A stretch of DNA of 64,000 bases from Sodiomyces alkalinus F11 (GCF_003711515.1 NW_021167079.1:423471-487470), one strand, 5' to 3'. Positions 1 to 12,698 are shown, counted from the first letter of the stretch. Numbers and translations are program-made. The notes: a model not told the origin generated them from the sequence alone.

Positions 1-2232
1 ACACTTATTAACGACGTCCTAAGGAAGTATCTAGACCACTTCGTTATAGTATACCTAAATAATATCCTAATCTTCTCTAAAACACTCGAAGAATACCGAT
101 AACACGTTTACACGATCCTATAACTCCTATAAGACGCTAACCTATTAGTCGAACCAGGAAAAGTTTAATTCCATACGTAAAAAGTTAACTTTTTAGGTTA
201 TACGATACGACCTAATAAGATCTATATAGATAAGGCGAAAGTCTAATACGTCTTTAAATAGCTATAACCCTAGAATATTAGCGATATTTAGTCCTTTCTC
301 GGACTTATAAACTACTATTAACGATTTATTAAGGACTATAGTAAGATTACTATCCCCTTAACTAAAGTAACTAAAAAGGGACTCGACTTTGAATAGAACG
401 AAAGAATAGAAGAAGTATTCTAAGCTCTTAAAGGAAGGGTTACTAGCGAACCTATCTTAGTAATACCAGACCCCGATAAAGAATACGAACTCAAAACAGA
501 CATATCCGACTAAGCTCTAGGAGCATAACTCGGACAGCGCGACGCAGAAGGAAGACTACACCCTATAGCCTTTATATCCAAGAAACTCAGTGGACCAGAA
601 CTTAACTATTAGATCCACGATAAAGAGCTAATAGCTATTATCGAAGCCTTTAAAGAATAGAGACCGTATCTGTCAGGGATAAGACACCCGGTATAAGTCT
701 ACACGGATTATAAGAACCTCGCGTAATTCACTACTACTAAGGTTCTTAATAAACGATAGATCCGATAGGCAGAATTCCTAGCCGAATTTAATTTCTATAT
801 TTAGTATATAAAAGGGAGCGAAAATAGTCGCGCAGACGCACTCAGCCGACTAGGGACACCTAACAAATCACCTAAACCATAAGCTATACTCTAATAGGAA
901 GGAGAAGCTCTTACTCTAAAGGATAAAGAGGTAAATAGTATTAATCGGATAACCGATACTATATTTAAAGAAGTATACGCCTCGCCGATACATAGATACT
1001 AAGGAATTTACAAAATATACTACCGATTACGCTAATAATACGGCTACACAGGAACTAAAGAACGAGTCAGGGACTTTATTCGTAACTACGATATTTACTA
1101 GAAAGTAAAGAGCAGCCGATATAAACCTTACGGACTACTAAAGCCACTGCCAGTAGCAGACGGACTATAGAAATCGATTATAATAGACTTCGTGATAGGA
1201 TTTCCAGTATCTAAAGATCCAGTAACAGGAACCGCCTACGATAGCATATTCGTGATTATCGACCGATTCACAAAACACACTCTTTATATTCTATATATCA
1301 AAAACACCATAGCAGAGGAACTAGTAAGTATCTTCATCGACCGCCTAATCAGGGATCATAGCGTACCGAATAAAATTATCACGGACAGAGATAAGCTCTT
1401 TACCAGTAACTTCTAGAAAGCAGTTATAAGCTAGCTAGGAACAAAACACAAGTATTCGACAGCGTTTCACCCTATAACGGACGGATAAACCGAAATCATA
1501 AACTAAGTCCTAGAATAATACCTACGATACTACATAGGGTACGAATAAGATAATTAGGTGTAATACCTGCCACTTATATAGTTTATATATAATAGCTCGT
1601 TAAACGAGTTAATAAAGAAAACACCATTCGAAGCAAATTACGGATATATACCGATAGTATTTAGAAAACCTTTAGAAGGACTAGACGCACTAAGAGCGAT
1701 AAAAATAGTTAAAAGCATAAAAAAACTACACGAAGAACTATAAACCGACCTAGAGATAGTTAGAATACGAATAAGTAGGTACGTAAATTAATCGAGGATT
1801 AAGGGACTAACCCTTTCAAGGGGGGACCGCGTCTACCTTATCCGCAAAAATATCAGAATATAACGACTAAGCGATAAATTGGATTTTAAAAAATTAGGAC
1901 CGTTTAAAATCCTAGAGAAAAAGTCAGATACGAACTATATTCTATCACTACCTCCGATAATAAGGATATATAATAATTTCTATATTTCACTACTTAAACT
2001 AGCACCGAAAAACGTAAAACTAATATAAGACACGATTATAGTCGATACTAGCGATATATATAAAGCAGAACGAATCCTTGACCACCGAGAGACGCTAGAT
2101 AGCACCGAATATTTTATAAAATAGAAAAACTACGATCACGGCGATAATATATAGGAACTAAAAGATAACCTGATTAATTATAAGCAACTCCTAAAGCAGT
2201 ACCGACAGAACACTATCAGGACCCAGAACTAA
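1..2232 (+). pseudogene. Ty3/gypsy pol relic, element A (5' end beyond window)
   Basis: One reading frame (frame 1) can be followed from the first base to about 2232 through many TAG/TAA stops and without an indel. In order it shows the end of reverse transcriptase (YLNNILIFS near 50-75, where the catalytic YxDD has become NN), RNase H (the SKKLSGPELNY region near 580-610), the integrase core (surviving ORF 1192-1416, with IIDRFTKHTLYI and TDRDKLFTS), and a C-terminal chromodomain near 2055-2150. The chromodomain marks it as a chromovirus-type Ty3/gypsy element. The gag and early pol lie left of the window. It cannot encode a functional polyprotein. Confidence 0.9.
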
Positions 2233-2242
2233 ACGCCACGGT

Positions 2243-2800
2243 CTATATAAAATTAATATCCGAGAATTTACCTATATCCTACGCTATTACCTAATTCCAA
2301 TTAATTATATTAATAGCACCGGCAGCTTATATAGTGGCCACCGCCTCTAACTCGGCCCGACAGGCCTCTTTTTCCTCCTTCTCCACCTTCTCGAGCTCCT
2401 CTATATCGGTAAGGTCCTTACGAACCATTTCCACCCCCTTCTTCCGTAGCAGGCGATAAGTTCGGCGAAGGCGGGATAAGCGGGCGAGCGCCTCGTGGAG
2501 TATCTCCTCGGTCCGTTCCTCCTCTTATTCGAGGCGCTTTAGCTCTTTGTTTATATAACCCGCTAGGAAGACGAGGGGGTAAGTAAATAGAGGCTAAGCG
2601 GGAAGGCGAGGGCAGGAGCGTACCAGAAGATATTAGGATTCTAGCACTGTTATAAGAACGACCTAAGCGGAAACACGCGTGATAGCGAGCGATATCGTCT
2701 AGAACAAAGCACGGTACGTTCTTAGAGGCATAACGGGTGCAGGGGACGACCTCGTAGCCTTAATCAGCGATAAGGGCAAAAACGGTCGATCGGTTTTCGG
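2243..2800 (-). pseudogene. Antisense relic in element A: Cys-cluster plus coiled-coil protein
   Basis: On the minus strand, directly after and opposite to pol, a degenerate ORF can be read. Its upstream part (about 2640-2790) has a cysteine pattern recoverable as VPCTR-ASKNVPC followed by HACFRLGRS, suggesting a CxxC-type zinc-binding module. Its downstream part, in a shifted frame (about 2243-2580), is a charged coiled coil with EALARLSRLRRTYRLLRKKG and VEMVRKDLTDIEELEKVEKE. The two frames are probably joined by an intron or by an indel. I know similar Cys-cluster/coiled-coil hypothetical proteins from ascomycete repeats but cannot assign a function. Internal stops are all of RIP type. Confidence 0.55.
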
Positions 2801-2933
2801 CGGAACGAGATTTAGGATAAGACGACTTCTGGACACGGTCGGATATAATAGTTAGTAATAAAAAAGAAGAAAAACCTAAGGAACACTAACTAAGGAAAAG
2901 CGACCTACTTATACGACCGCTAGGATAGCGCTT

Positions 2934-3430
2934 AAAAGGAGGGAGGTAATATTATAGCCGGCCGCCTAATATAGACTAACCCTATAGGTATACTAATATA
3001 TATCCCACGGGATAGCCCTAGACGGGGGATAGTATAGGGTGACTTAGGGAGTCACGTGCTAAGTCACGTATCACCAGGTACGGAGGTACTTAGTATACCG
3101 TCCAGGACGGACCGGGGTCGATCACTCCGATAAAGTGACTAATAAGTGATCGGTCACGACAGAATCACCTAGGCATAGCGACCACGCAAGGAATAGTTAT
3201 TACGGGTAAGGAGGCACTATCACTATATAAGCCAGAATATCCTAGGTCTTACTTCTACTAGAAAATAAGATATCGATTAATCTAAGTCTTTACCTGGACT
3301 ATTAGTCTACGCTCGACTCTACCTTATAAAGAAGACGCCTAGTCTTTACGACGCAACTACGACTACACACTACGAACAATAGTTACTGCTCTTTAGTTAA
3401 TATCCTCTTCTTATTTTGAACTAAAACCCC
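2934..3430 (+). repeat. Candidate polypurine tract and 3' LTR of element A
   Basis: A purine run (aaaaggagggagg, 2934-2946) is followed directly by TAATATTATAGCC, which fits an LTR start TG changed to TA by RIP. Downstream is a TATA-like ctatataag at about 3221-3229 and then pyrimidine-rich sequence, as in an LTR promoter and R/U5 region. No second copy lies in the window, so the right boundary (about 3400-3450) is uncertain and the call rests on layout alone. Confidence 0.4.
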
Positions 3431-3499
3431 GACGCTAGTCCCCTATCGTCCGCTATACTATAGAGGACCGGAAGCCGTCGTAACAGACAGTCCCTTTTT

Positions 3500-4281
3500 A
3501 AACGGTTTATCGGATCTAAAGGGCGTGGATATTAAGATACTTTAATTTTAAAATAACCTAAGGCCACGGTGACTCTAGTAGTTATTTAGTTTATTAATTA
3601 TCGTAGTATATAGTTAGTGGTTCCTCTTTAAAGGTAAGGCTAAGGTCCTTTATTAGACACCTTATCGCGATATACTACTTAGTAGTAGCAGAAAGCGCTA
3701 TAAGCTCGGCTTTAGTACTAGAGGTTATAACGCTTATTTGCTTATTTGCCTTCTAGTCTATAGGACCCCTAAAAAGGAGGGTCGTATAACCTTATAAGCT
3801 ATACCTAGTCTTACGATCGTCCGCGAAGGCGGTGTTGGAGGTATAGAAGAGTATAGGCTTTTAGTAGTCTTTACGTGGTCCGAAGTAGAGGTATAGGGTC
3901 TGTATCGAGCTAAGATACTTTAGGCACCTATCGGCAGCTTCGTAATACTATTTTAAAGGATTAATACTAAATTCGGTAAGCCTCGAAACAGCCTTAAAGA
4001 CGTTAGGCCGGGTCTAATAGGCGGCGTAGTTAATAGAACCGACCTTCCGAAGATATAGATAGATTAATTCTTCGGAGGCTTATTAGTCGGTAAAGGGCTC
4101 TAAGATATTAGAATAAGGAAGAGGGCTTTTAACCCTATAACCTCTATATTCCACCTATAACGCCTTTATCTTATCGATAATATAGTTATTAAGCGATAAC
4201 TATAGCTTACGTTATTAATAATCGCGTTCTACGCGGATTCTAATAAACCACTTAAGTAGTCCTAGATCCCTGACTTAGAAG
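3500..4281 (-). pseudogene. Ty1/copia pol relic, C-terminal half
   Basis: The minus strand reads as the end of a copia reverse transcriptase and its RNase H, including recognisable KAELIALSATTK (RNase H) and TPLLFRGPIDWK-like sequence with RIP stops. The frame enters at 4281 in exactly the phase left by the matching fragment at 23114-23740 once one CTCTT copy is removed. The end of the ORF near 3500 is approximate because a frame change blurs the terminus. Any copia LTR beyond it overlaps the unresolved 2947-3430 region. Confidence 0.8.
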
Positions 4282-4286
4282 CTCTT
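4282..4286. repeat. Target-site duplication CTCTT, left copy (outer element)
   Basis: CTCTT directly precedes the left outer LTR and is repeated exactly at 23114-23118, directly after the right LTR. Five-base duplications are typical of Ty3/gypsy integration. Confidence 0.9.
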
Positions 4287-4638
4287 TGTCAGGTGCCTGC
4301 AGTAGTAGTCATAATAGGTCCCTAGTATAAACCCATAGGGATCCAGGTATGCCTAGTCTAAGACCCCTCGAGGCATAAACAAAGTAAGTTATTATATAGT
4401 AAATAGAATAGTCCCTCGAACTAAATAAGGCAGCCGTTAAGGAAGTAAACAAGTAGTCCTCGAGGAGCAGAGCATAGCCTTAAGGAGCGAGGGAGCCTCC
4501 CCTTCAGAGGGAGAGGCCAGCGATTAATCTAACTCTTTAGCTATACCTATATTCTAACCCTATTATAATCCTATTATAATTATACCTGGTTCCTTACTTA
4601 ACCATACCTTTTCACTCTTTACGACTACCTATTTAATA
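4287..4638 (+). repeat. Outer element 5' LTR
   Basis: A 352-bp sequence beginning TGTCAGGTGCC and ending TTTAATA aligns over its full length with 22762-23113. The original TG...CA termini are still visible when the two copies are combined: TG at the left end of this copy, CA at the right end of the other. Confidence 0.92.
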
Positions 4639-4737
4639 TTTTAATTACTCTACCCTCTAAAGGCGCGAAGACCGTTAAGGAGAGTCACTAAGATATCTAA
4701 CTATTATACAATACACGATCCTACCTTTAATTTTAAT

Positions 4738-6350
4738 ATGGCTATTAGTTAGTTTAAGCGATAGCTCCGTAATAGCGAGACCGCCTTTATAGAAGACGAC
4801 CCCGCCGACGAGGAACACGACGGGAATACGCCGGGAACTAATACTACTCCTACTACTCCTACCTCTACCACCGTACCGGCACCTATTCCTGCCCCTATAC
4901 CTGCTCCTATCGCTAGTATTACCTTTACTACTGCCTTTACCCTTATTACCGTCCCTGTTCCTTAGACCACAGTTATAATGAGACCCGTATATAACCCTAA
5001 CCTGCCCCCGTATATAAACGTTAACCTAGCCACGCTAATAAAGAAATAACTCGACGAACGCATTAAATAGATAGAGGTATAGAACCACCGTAAGCGTAAG
5101 CTCGCGTACCTTACTAAGCTAAAGGCGGATACTACCACCGCTACTATTACCGCCGCCGTCGCTACTATTAATCCTACTATTAATCCTAGCCCGGCCGATA
5201 TTACCTACTACCGTATAGCTAAACCTCGACATCGTATTATCGTAACCCTATTAGGATCCTAGTATACCCACGATATATCTACGACGTTATCTATACACGG
5301 ATCCGCTATATAGGCTAAGTTTAATTTTCCCCTTCTAAAATAGGATAGTGTATCCTAGGCTAAGTATCGCACATTTATCTCGGAAACTAACTAGCGGTTC
5401 GACCTAGACTCTTAATCCTTTCCCACGGACGCCGCGAAGAACTACTTCGTTATATTATACCTCCCCTACTACCTTAAGGAATACTAGCAGGCTAAACTAC
5501 GATATAAATATAATAGGGACTCTAATAGGGTTAGCTAGGTAGCCTTATAGGCCTGGCTATCCTATTAGATTAACGATAATAATACCCGCCTATAAGAGGT
5601 AGCGGTGTAGATCTAAAGCGAGTCTATCTCCTCCTAGAGAGAGGGGGAGTCTTACACTAAATTTATATAATGGTGGGAAGCCCTAGAGTCGGAACTAGCG
5701 GGCGAACTCCTAGACTAGTGGAGAATTTAGATAGTACTAATAAGGGTCCTTCCGCCTATTCGGGACTATATAGTATCTATAGGGGTTCCTAAGGACTACT
5801 AGGATCTAGCCCCGGCCTATCGTAGGGCTAAGGCCTTAACTATCGCTAACGGCTTAGCTATCGGCCGGACAGACTTCTAGTCTGCTACCTAATAATATCG
5901 TCTCCGCTTACGTGCCCACGGTTATAATCCTTACGCTCTGGCTACCTATAATTCTACTACTATCCCCGCGTTTACCCCTACGTCTACCCCTATTATTATA
6001 CTAGCCCCTACTCCTAGCTACCCTATACGCCCTAGACTGTTATCGCACCTCGATTCTATTATTTACTATAACTATAACTAAAAGGGGTATTACGCTATTA
6101 TATACTCTAGCCCTTATACCGAGTGGTCGCGCTCGAGTAATAGTAATCCGAATACCTAGCCGATATCTATATCTTATTCTATAATCGGCTATATCACGGG
6201 TAAGGTGCCCTAAGAATAATACCCACCTCGAGTAACCCCCTTTACTACTACTATACCGGTAAAGGTATACGTATCCCTTCGCCGAGGTAGGGACTAAGTA
6301 TAGACTACGGCTCTCCTTAACGGAGGCGCTGATATTAACGTTTTAGATCG
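4738..6350 (+). pseudogene. Outer element gag relic with degraded zinc knuckle
   Basis: Frame 1 opens with ATG at 4738 and runs through RIP stops. A Thr/Pro/Ala-rich low-complexity stretch (about 4830-4970) is followed by a capsid-like region. At 6064-6105 lies a CCHC knuckle in which the Cys codons are now TAC/TAT and the His codon is TAT: the spacing C-x2-C-x4-H-x4-C is exact. The G-to-A changes producing Tyr from Cys are what RIP on the opposite strand predicts. Confidence 0.8.
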
Positions 6351-6711
6351 GTCCCTCCTAGGACCTAGTTAGGTTTCTAAGGGGTCCCCGGTTCCGGTAT
6401 CCTGGATTACGGAAGGATAAACGAAGACGACTCTAGGATCTACCTATAAGATTATCGTCGCTACCGACCACTAAGAATATAAAAGGGTATAACGCGCCGA
6501 GTTCCACGTTATAAGCCTTACGGGCGTAAAAATTATCCTAGGGAGACCGTGGCTTATAGCCGTTAGCCCTAATATTAATTAGTAGTATAGTATATAGACT
6601 TATCTCTTGTCCTACGCGGAGCTTAGTATAGTTATATCCCTAAGAGAGCTATATTAAGGTAGTTAGATAAGCTAAGTCTATCCTTACTCTAACCTATATA
6701 GGTTCTACGCG

Positions 6712-6811
6712 GGGCCTACGTATCGGCTATATCGGCCTAGTAAGAAACCCTTTAGTAGGATATCGAGATAAATTCTTAGAAGACGGGGCCTACCCTGGCC
6801 TAGACGGGGAC
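6712..6811. repeat. About 100-bp segment duplicated at 10263-10358
   Basis: The stretch around ACGTATCGGCTATAT, CCTAGTAA, AACCCTTTAGT and GAGATAAATTCTTAG recurs in the same orientation at 10263-10358, with small indels and RIP-type differences. This copy lies between protease and RT; the other lies just after the chromodomain. Confidence 0.75.
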
Positions 6812-8349
6812 CTAGTAATTACCCCTACGCTACTGGAATAGTATTAAGATTTCGCTAACGTTTTTAACGTCGAAAACGCCGGGAGGCTACCAACGTATTA
6901 GTAGTAGGACCACGTAATTAAGATCGAGCAAAGGAAAAAGCCGCCCTACGGTCCTATTTATCCCCTCGCCGCCTAGGAGCTTAAGGTACTATGTTAGTAC
7001 CTATAGGATACCGTTATGAAAGGATAGATTAGACTATCCACTAGTCCGGCCGGCACCTCTATTCTGTTTATCCCTAAGAAGGGTGGTAAGCTATATTTAT
7101 ATATCGATTATAGGGGATTAAATAAGGTAATAGTTAAGGACTATACCCCCCTGCCCTTAATCCACAAAATCCTAGATCGGTTATCGTTAGCGTAGTATTA
7201 TACTAAGCTGGATCTTAAGGACGTATACTACCGGCTTCGTATACGGGTAGGTAATAAATAGAAGACGGCGTTCCGCACGAAATACGGCCACTACGAATAT
7301 CTTATTATACTATTCGGTCTTACTAACGCCCCTATAAACTTTTAGCGCTATATTAATTAAGCACTAACAGGCCTCGTTAATACTATTTATATTATATACC
7401 TCGACGATATCCTTATCTATAGTAAGGACTTAGTTACCCACCACGTACACGTCCACGAGGTCCTTATAAGGCTTAAGTAGTAGTCCCTATATACTAACCT
7501 CGATAAGTGTAAGTTTAAGACCCGCGATATTAAATTCCTAGGGTTTATCTATAGCCTAGACGGGGTACGGATAGATCCGGCTCGCGTTAAGGTAATCCGC
7601 GACTAGGAACTCCCTAATAGTATTAAGAAGATATAGGTCTTCCTAGGTTTTACGGGGTTTTATAGACGTTTTATTCGGAACTACTCTAAGGTCGCCGCCC
7701 TTCTTATAGACTATTTAAAAGAGGGCTATATAGGGGTTCTTATACTTTCCTAGTAGGCTTCGTCTGCGTTTAAGGAGATAAAACTGCTATTCCAGAAAGC
7801 GCCTATTTTACGGTATTTTAACCCTACTCTGCTAATACGTATTAAGCCTGACGCTTCTGCTTTTATAATTAAGGCCGTTATTAGTCAGCTTAAGGATAGG
7901 CTCTAGAGACCCGTCGCATTTATATTTTATAAGCTCCGCAGTGCTAAGCTTAATTATAGTACGCCCGACTCCGAGCTTATAGCTATTATTGAGTCTTTTC
8001 GGATATAGCGCTACTACGTAGCCTATAGTTAAAGCCCTGTTATAGTACTAATAGACTATTTAAACCACCGTTATCTATTGGATAAGACGAAGCTTAAGGG
8101 GCAGCATGCACGGTGGCTTAAGAAGCTCGCCCTATTTAATTTTAAGATTCGGTACCGCCCGGGGACGTTAAACCCCGCGGATAGATTATTAAGGAAGCCC
8201 TAGTATACGCCCTATAAACGCGCCCTGGTTACTAACCGGGCTAAGGCGGTAGAGTCTTTTTCGAAGCGTTTTATTATAGGCTATATCGGGAACTAGGCTG
8301 GTTCCCATAGTACCCCCGGTTATGATTTTCCCGCTACTCCTACCTTAAT

Positions 8350-8720
8350 AGTTAAGACGTAAGCGGATAACATTTTTTCAGAGCCCGCTCCTCCTATCTT
8401 AGTAGTTAGGACGTAAGCGGATAACCTTTTTTTAGAATCTATTTCGAAGCGTTCTGCCTTAGACCTATATAGGACCTAGTATAGTATACTCGCTATTCCC
8501 GCTCCTCCCGTCTTACCGGAAAAGATAGTTAAGATACAAGCGGATAACCTTTTAGTCTTAGAGTCTTTTTTAAGGTAATGTATTTTAGGCCTTATCGGGA
8601 ACTAGCGTGGTTCCCATAATACCCCCGAGTCTAACCCTGTTTTTCCCGCTCTTAACTCCCCTACCTTACTAGAAAAGGTAGTAAAGGCGTAAGCGGATAA
8701 CCCTTTTTATACCCGTTAGC
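8350..8720 (+). repeat. Repeated module in the RNase H-integrase linker
   Basis: A unit containing (g/c)(t/a)aagcggataac followed by a T-run recurs at about 8359, 8413, 8537 and 8690. It is interleaved with two copies of a unit reading ggaactagg/cgtggttccca. In the pol frame these encode repeats of the type VK(T/I/A)QADN and IGN-x-GSH. They probably represent expansion of a disordered polyprotein linker. Confidence 0.6.
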
Positions 8721-10262
8721 GAGAAGCCCACGGCGACGATACTATATACGGATAATAGTCTAGGAGTAGTAGTATCCTTTATTTTAAAAATCGTGTTTTC
8801 GTGCCGGACTACTCTAGCCTCTATTAAAAGGTCCTATAGTGTTTCTATAACGGACCTAGTATAGAGTATTATAGGGTTATACGGACTATTAAGAGGATAT
8901 CAGATTTCTACTTCTAGGACTATGTCCTACTGGATATACGGTAGTTTATGACTACCTACGGGGTATATTAACGCACTAAACCGCGGCACTATAAGCTATA
9001 TAGCGAGCTAGCGAGTCTCCTAATACCTTAGCGCCCCGTTATGAAGATATCTATTAACTTTATCACGGGCTTACCGCCGGTTTATAGTACGGCTATAGAT
9101 AGGAAACGGGATACTATCCTTATAATAGTATGCCGCCTAATAAAGTACTCGATTTATATCCCCTTAAGTAGTGGCCTAATAGTAGAAGGACTTACTAAGT
9201 CTCTATAGTATTATATCTTCCGTACTTTTAGCCTACCTAATAGTATTATCTCGGACTAAGGCTCGCTATTTATAAGTCGTTTTTAGATAACCTTATATCG
9301 GTGCCTCGGCACCGTATAACGCCTATCTATAGCGTGGCACCCGTAGACGGATAGATAGACGGAGTAATAGAACCAGAACCTTAAGTATTACCTACGTGTA
9401 TTCTATTAGTAGGAATAGAATAACTAGGTTAACCGGTTACCGTTAGCAGAATTCACCTATAATATAGCGTGGTATTCTACGATACGTTATACCCTATCCG
9501 ATACCCTAATAGGCTATAACCCGAGGGGACCTAATAAAGTATAGCTTCCGAGGGCAGGCGAGGTCCGCGCCGCCGAAGCTAAGACCCGGGCGGAATACCT
9601 TATAGCCTAGCGCCGTTTTATTTCGGACCTTATTAAGAGGGTATAGGCCTCCTATAAACGATACTATAATAACGGCCGTGCCTAGTAGAGGTTTAGAGTG
9701 GACGAGTACGTCTTACTATCCACGAAGAATATCTGATAGAAAACGCCCTCTAAAAAGCTTAGCGATAAGTTTATCAAGCCGTATAAGGTGACTAAGATTA
9801 TCGGTATATATAGCCTAGCCTACTAATTAGAACTACTAAAAGGTATAAGGATTTATAACGTCTTCCCGGTTTCTCTGCTAGAACTATAGAGGTCCCGCGA
9901 TAGGTTATAGCCGGAGCTACCCGTAGTCGACATCGAACCGGATTCGGATAAGTATAAGGTCGAAGCTATCCTAGACTATCGATATTAGGGTAAACAGCGC
10001 TAATACCTAATTAAATAGGCTGGCTATAGCGACGAAGAAAATACTTAGGAGCCGAAATAGAATATCCCCGATAAACTCGTCGAGGCTTACTTTAAGGCGA
10101 GACTATCAGGGAACTAGTCGGGTTTATATACTATTCCTATAGGAGATATTATAGACACGACTTAGGGCGTTACTCTATCCTTCCTCCTCCTTACAGATAA
10201 TAAGACTTACTAGAAACCTAACGGGTTTATACACTATTCCTATAGGGGACCTAATAAAGACA

Positions 10263-10358
10263 CGGCCCACGTATCGGCTATATTAACCTAGTAAAACCCT
10301 TTAGTGAGTTATAGAGATAAATTCTTAGGCAGGGACCCCCCCTTAATCTAGACGGGAC
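10263..10358. repeat. Second copy of the 6712-6811 segment
   Basis: This is the direct-repeat partner of 6712-6811, placed downstream of the chromodomain in the 3' non-coding part of the outer element. A further short repeat (cgggtttata-actattcctatagg) occurs at about 10118 and 10219, so this tail was built by local duplication. Confidence 0.7.
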
Positions 10359-10734
10359 TATAAAGGTATTATAGTCTCGGTTACTATTTTCGTCCTTTAG
10401 AGCGTTTTGCTCTTAACCTCTATTCTTCACCTTAAGCGTTCTGCTCCTAATCTCTGTTTTCTTTATCGGATGCTAACGGCCCCTTACGCCTATATCTATA
10501 TACCTACCTATACTAATCAGGACCTATAAATATACTAACCGGGCATAATCCCTACTCCTTCCGCCTTACCCCTCCCCTTTACGAATATTATAATTAAAGA
10601 CGATATATTACACTATATTATAGTTAGGACTATTAGGGTTATAATAGGAATACCCTAAAGCTAGAAAAAAAAAAGGAAAAACCTAACCCGAAGGCTAGTA
10701 AAAAACCTAAAACAAAATAACCGTTCCTCTATAT

Positions 10735-12190
10735 ATACTATCACGGCCCCTTTAGGGCGTCCTTAAACCCTAATAACTCGTTATCTAGAGGGGTGGGCTC
10801 GCGCCTAACCGCCTCGTTATTCTCTATATATACCTGGCTCTACCCCGTAGTAATAGCCGTTACCCCCTTTTACCCACTACCCGCGTATAGTATCGAAGGA
10901 TAAAAAGATAGCGGCGTCTTCGCCTTCTGCTACTTCTTCTTTTTCTTCCCTAATAAAGGAGTCGAGGGCGTTAAAGCCTTTTTCCCCTTACCCTTCTTCG
11001 CTAATAAGGTCGGCACTATATCGTTATCGTCGGGTATTTTATAAGGATTCGGCGGACCCTACGGACCTTACGATATTATAACCTCCGATAGCGAGCCTTA
11101 AGGTTACGCAGGACTACCCTCACTAAATATATCGTTACCTATAAAGCTAACTCCTGCGGGGGCTAAGGTAGACCCTAAGGGTACAGGTATATTACCTTCT
11201 ATAGCCTAAGCCTAGGCTAGGTTAAGGGTAGCTATCTACTCGAAAGCAGCGGCCGTATATTCCTAGGCCGTAAGGTCGCGCTAGTATAACGCTAGGCGTT
11301 ATTACTCGATATCGAGCCGCTACTGCTTAACGGTAAGGCGTTACTACTATAACCCGACGAATTACTTAAGGAGCGACTCTATACTATTAAGCCTCTCGTG
11401 GATATCTTCCGCTATTTTCTAGCGGGCGTCGGTAACCTCCTTAGCCTAACGCCGAGTAGATATAGCTTCCTCGGTAGATAACCGGTTAACCTCTAGCGCC
11501 GCTTAACCTAAAGCCTCTCTAAGGATAACCTAGCATCGAACTACTATAGCCTAGTATTATATAGGATTAGTAAAGGTACTATACAGAATTAATAAAGGGA
11601 TATAGTTAGGAAAAACGTATATAGCGACTCTTATTTAGGCTACCCTTCTCGATAGTAATAACTAAAACCTTTTATAGCTACTTAGCAGCGTTCTTACTAG
11701 TAATAGGGAGCTATTACACGTATTAGATTAATAGGGCCTACGGAGTAGTCCACGAAGGGAGGGGCTATAGGGATAGTATTAAAGATATATAACTTACCAC
11801 GCGGTATATAAGGCTATTATGCTTAGAGTAGTAGTAGCACTTATTTATACGCTAACCGTTATCGGCGTATCGGTAGGTCACGGCCTTGATAGTATATATT
11901 TTCTCCATAAAGTTAATCGTTACTAACTTACCCGTATAACGTATATAGGGGGCCCTTAGATCCCCGCCTATACCGATATCCACTACCCTCTAGTGTGGAG
12001 CGACTAACGGCGTAGTAATCGATATTAAAGGCGTAGCCGTAGTAGGAGTAGGAGGCTCTAGTATAGCCGACTACGGCGTAGCTAGCTATAAGGCGGACTG
12101 CCTAGCGGACTACGAGGACGACGCTATAGAAGTGGTCTTAAGCCTCTTAGAGGCTCGCGTTATACTCGCGGGAGTAGCGGCGTGTTTATT
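10735..12190 (-). pseudogene. Antisense relic in outer element: Cys-cluster plus Gln-rich coiled coil
   Basis: Opposite to pol, between the chromodomain and the inner insertion, the minus strand carries a RIP-riddled ORF. Its N-terminal part (about 11570-12190) includes a degraded cysteine cluster, readable as KCYYYSKHNSLIYRV with Tyr at expected Cys positions. The downstream part (about 10735-11560, different frame) is a Gln-rich coiled coil (ERLNSIESLLK, then LTVKQ-RLDIE and RLALY-RDLTA) ending in a Lys-rich segment. The architecture matches the antisense relic of element A at 2243-2800. Function unknown. Confidence 0.55.
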
Positions 12191-12698
12191 ATTATCTTCC
12201 TGGGAAGGTATAGTGACTACACGTGGTTAGCTAGTATTAGGGATTAAGGGATATACGGGAATACTTATAAGATAGTAGTTAATTAATAGAAGACTATAAG
12301 ACGTTAGTACGCAGTATCTTAGATTAGGAGAAAACTTATAAAGAATAGTATAATCGGAAAATTAAGTATAGGAGAGGAAGAAAGGAATAGGAAGAGAGAA
12401 TAACGGCAGGTTATAAGATATCTCTAAAAAGCAGTAATATAGACACCTATTTTTAGTATAAAGAAGGAAGCTACGAATCCACGGAAGGAGTAATAACGGA
12501 CCCTATATAATACCGGCTTCGAGAGTCTTTATGGATAAATTAAAGGGATAGCCTAGAAGAATAAAGGGGTAGACCAGGGGGCTAGTAACGGAACCGGCCG
12601 GGAACCTATTAGGGTCCCGGGTAGAATATTAGCTTTAGTGGTTTTAGTTAAGGGAATAAAGGGAGAGGGTACGCACCCGGGTTAGAGCTATAGCCGAA

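Larger units (their letters stand above)
6360..10095 (+). pseudogene. Outer element pol relic (PR, RT, RH, IN, chromodomain)
   Basis: The protease end (IILGRPWL at about 6532-6555) is in the gag frame. From about 6848 on, RT, RNase H, integrase and chromodomain lie in frame 2. RT keeps an intact YLDDILIYS at about 7397-7423. RNase H covers about 7840-8170, with a linker of repeated modules at 8350-8720. Integrase follows at about 8950-9500, where the catalytic SIDF has become SINF near 9050. The chromodomain lies at 9956-10090 (EAILDYRY onward). Stops are of RIP type. The change of frame between PR and RT coincides with a duplicated segment at 6712-6811. Confidence 0.87.

Noticed and set aside
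1192..1416. 74-codon ORF as an independent gene
   Set aside because: It is the surviving piece of the element A integrase frame, opens with GTG and is bounded by RIP stops.
2934..3430. Using this region as a copia LTR
   Set aside because: The TATA-like and pyrimidine-rich order reads in plus orientation, opposite to the copia relic, so it fits element A better; neither is proven.
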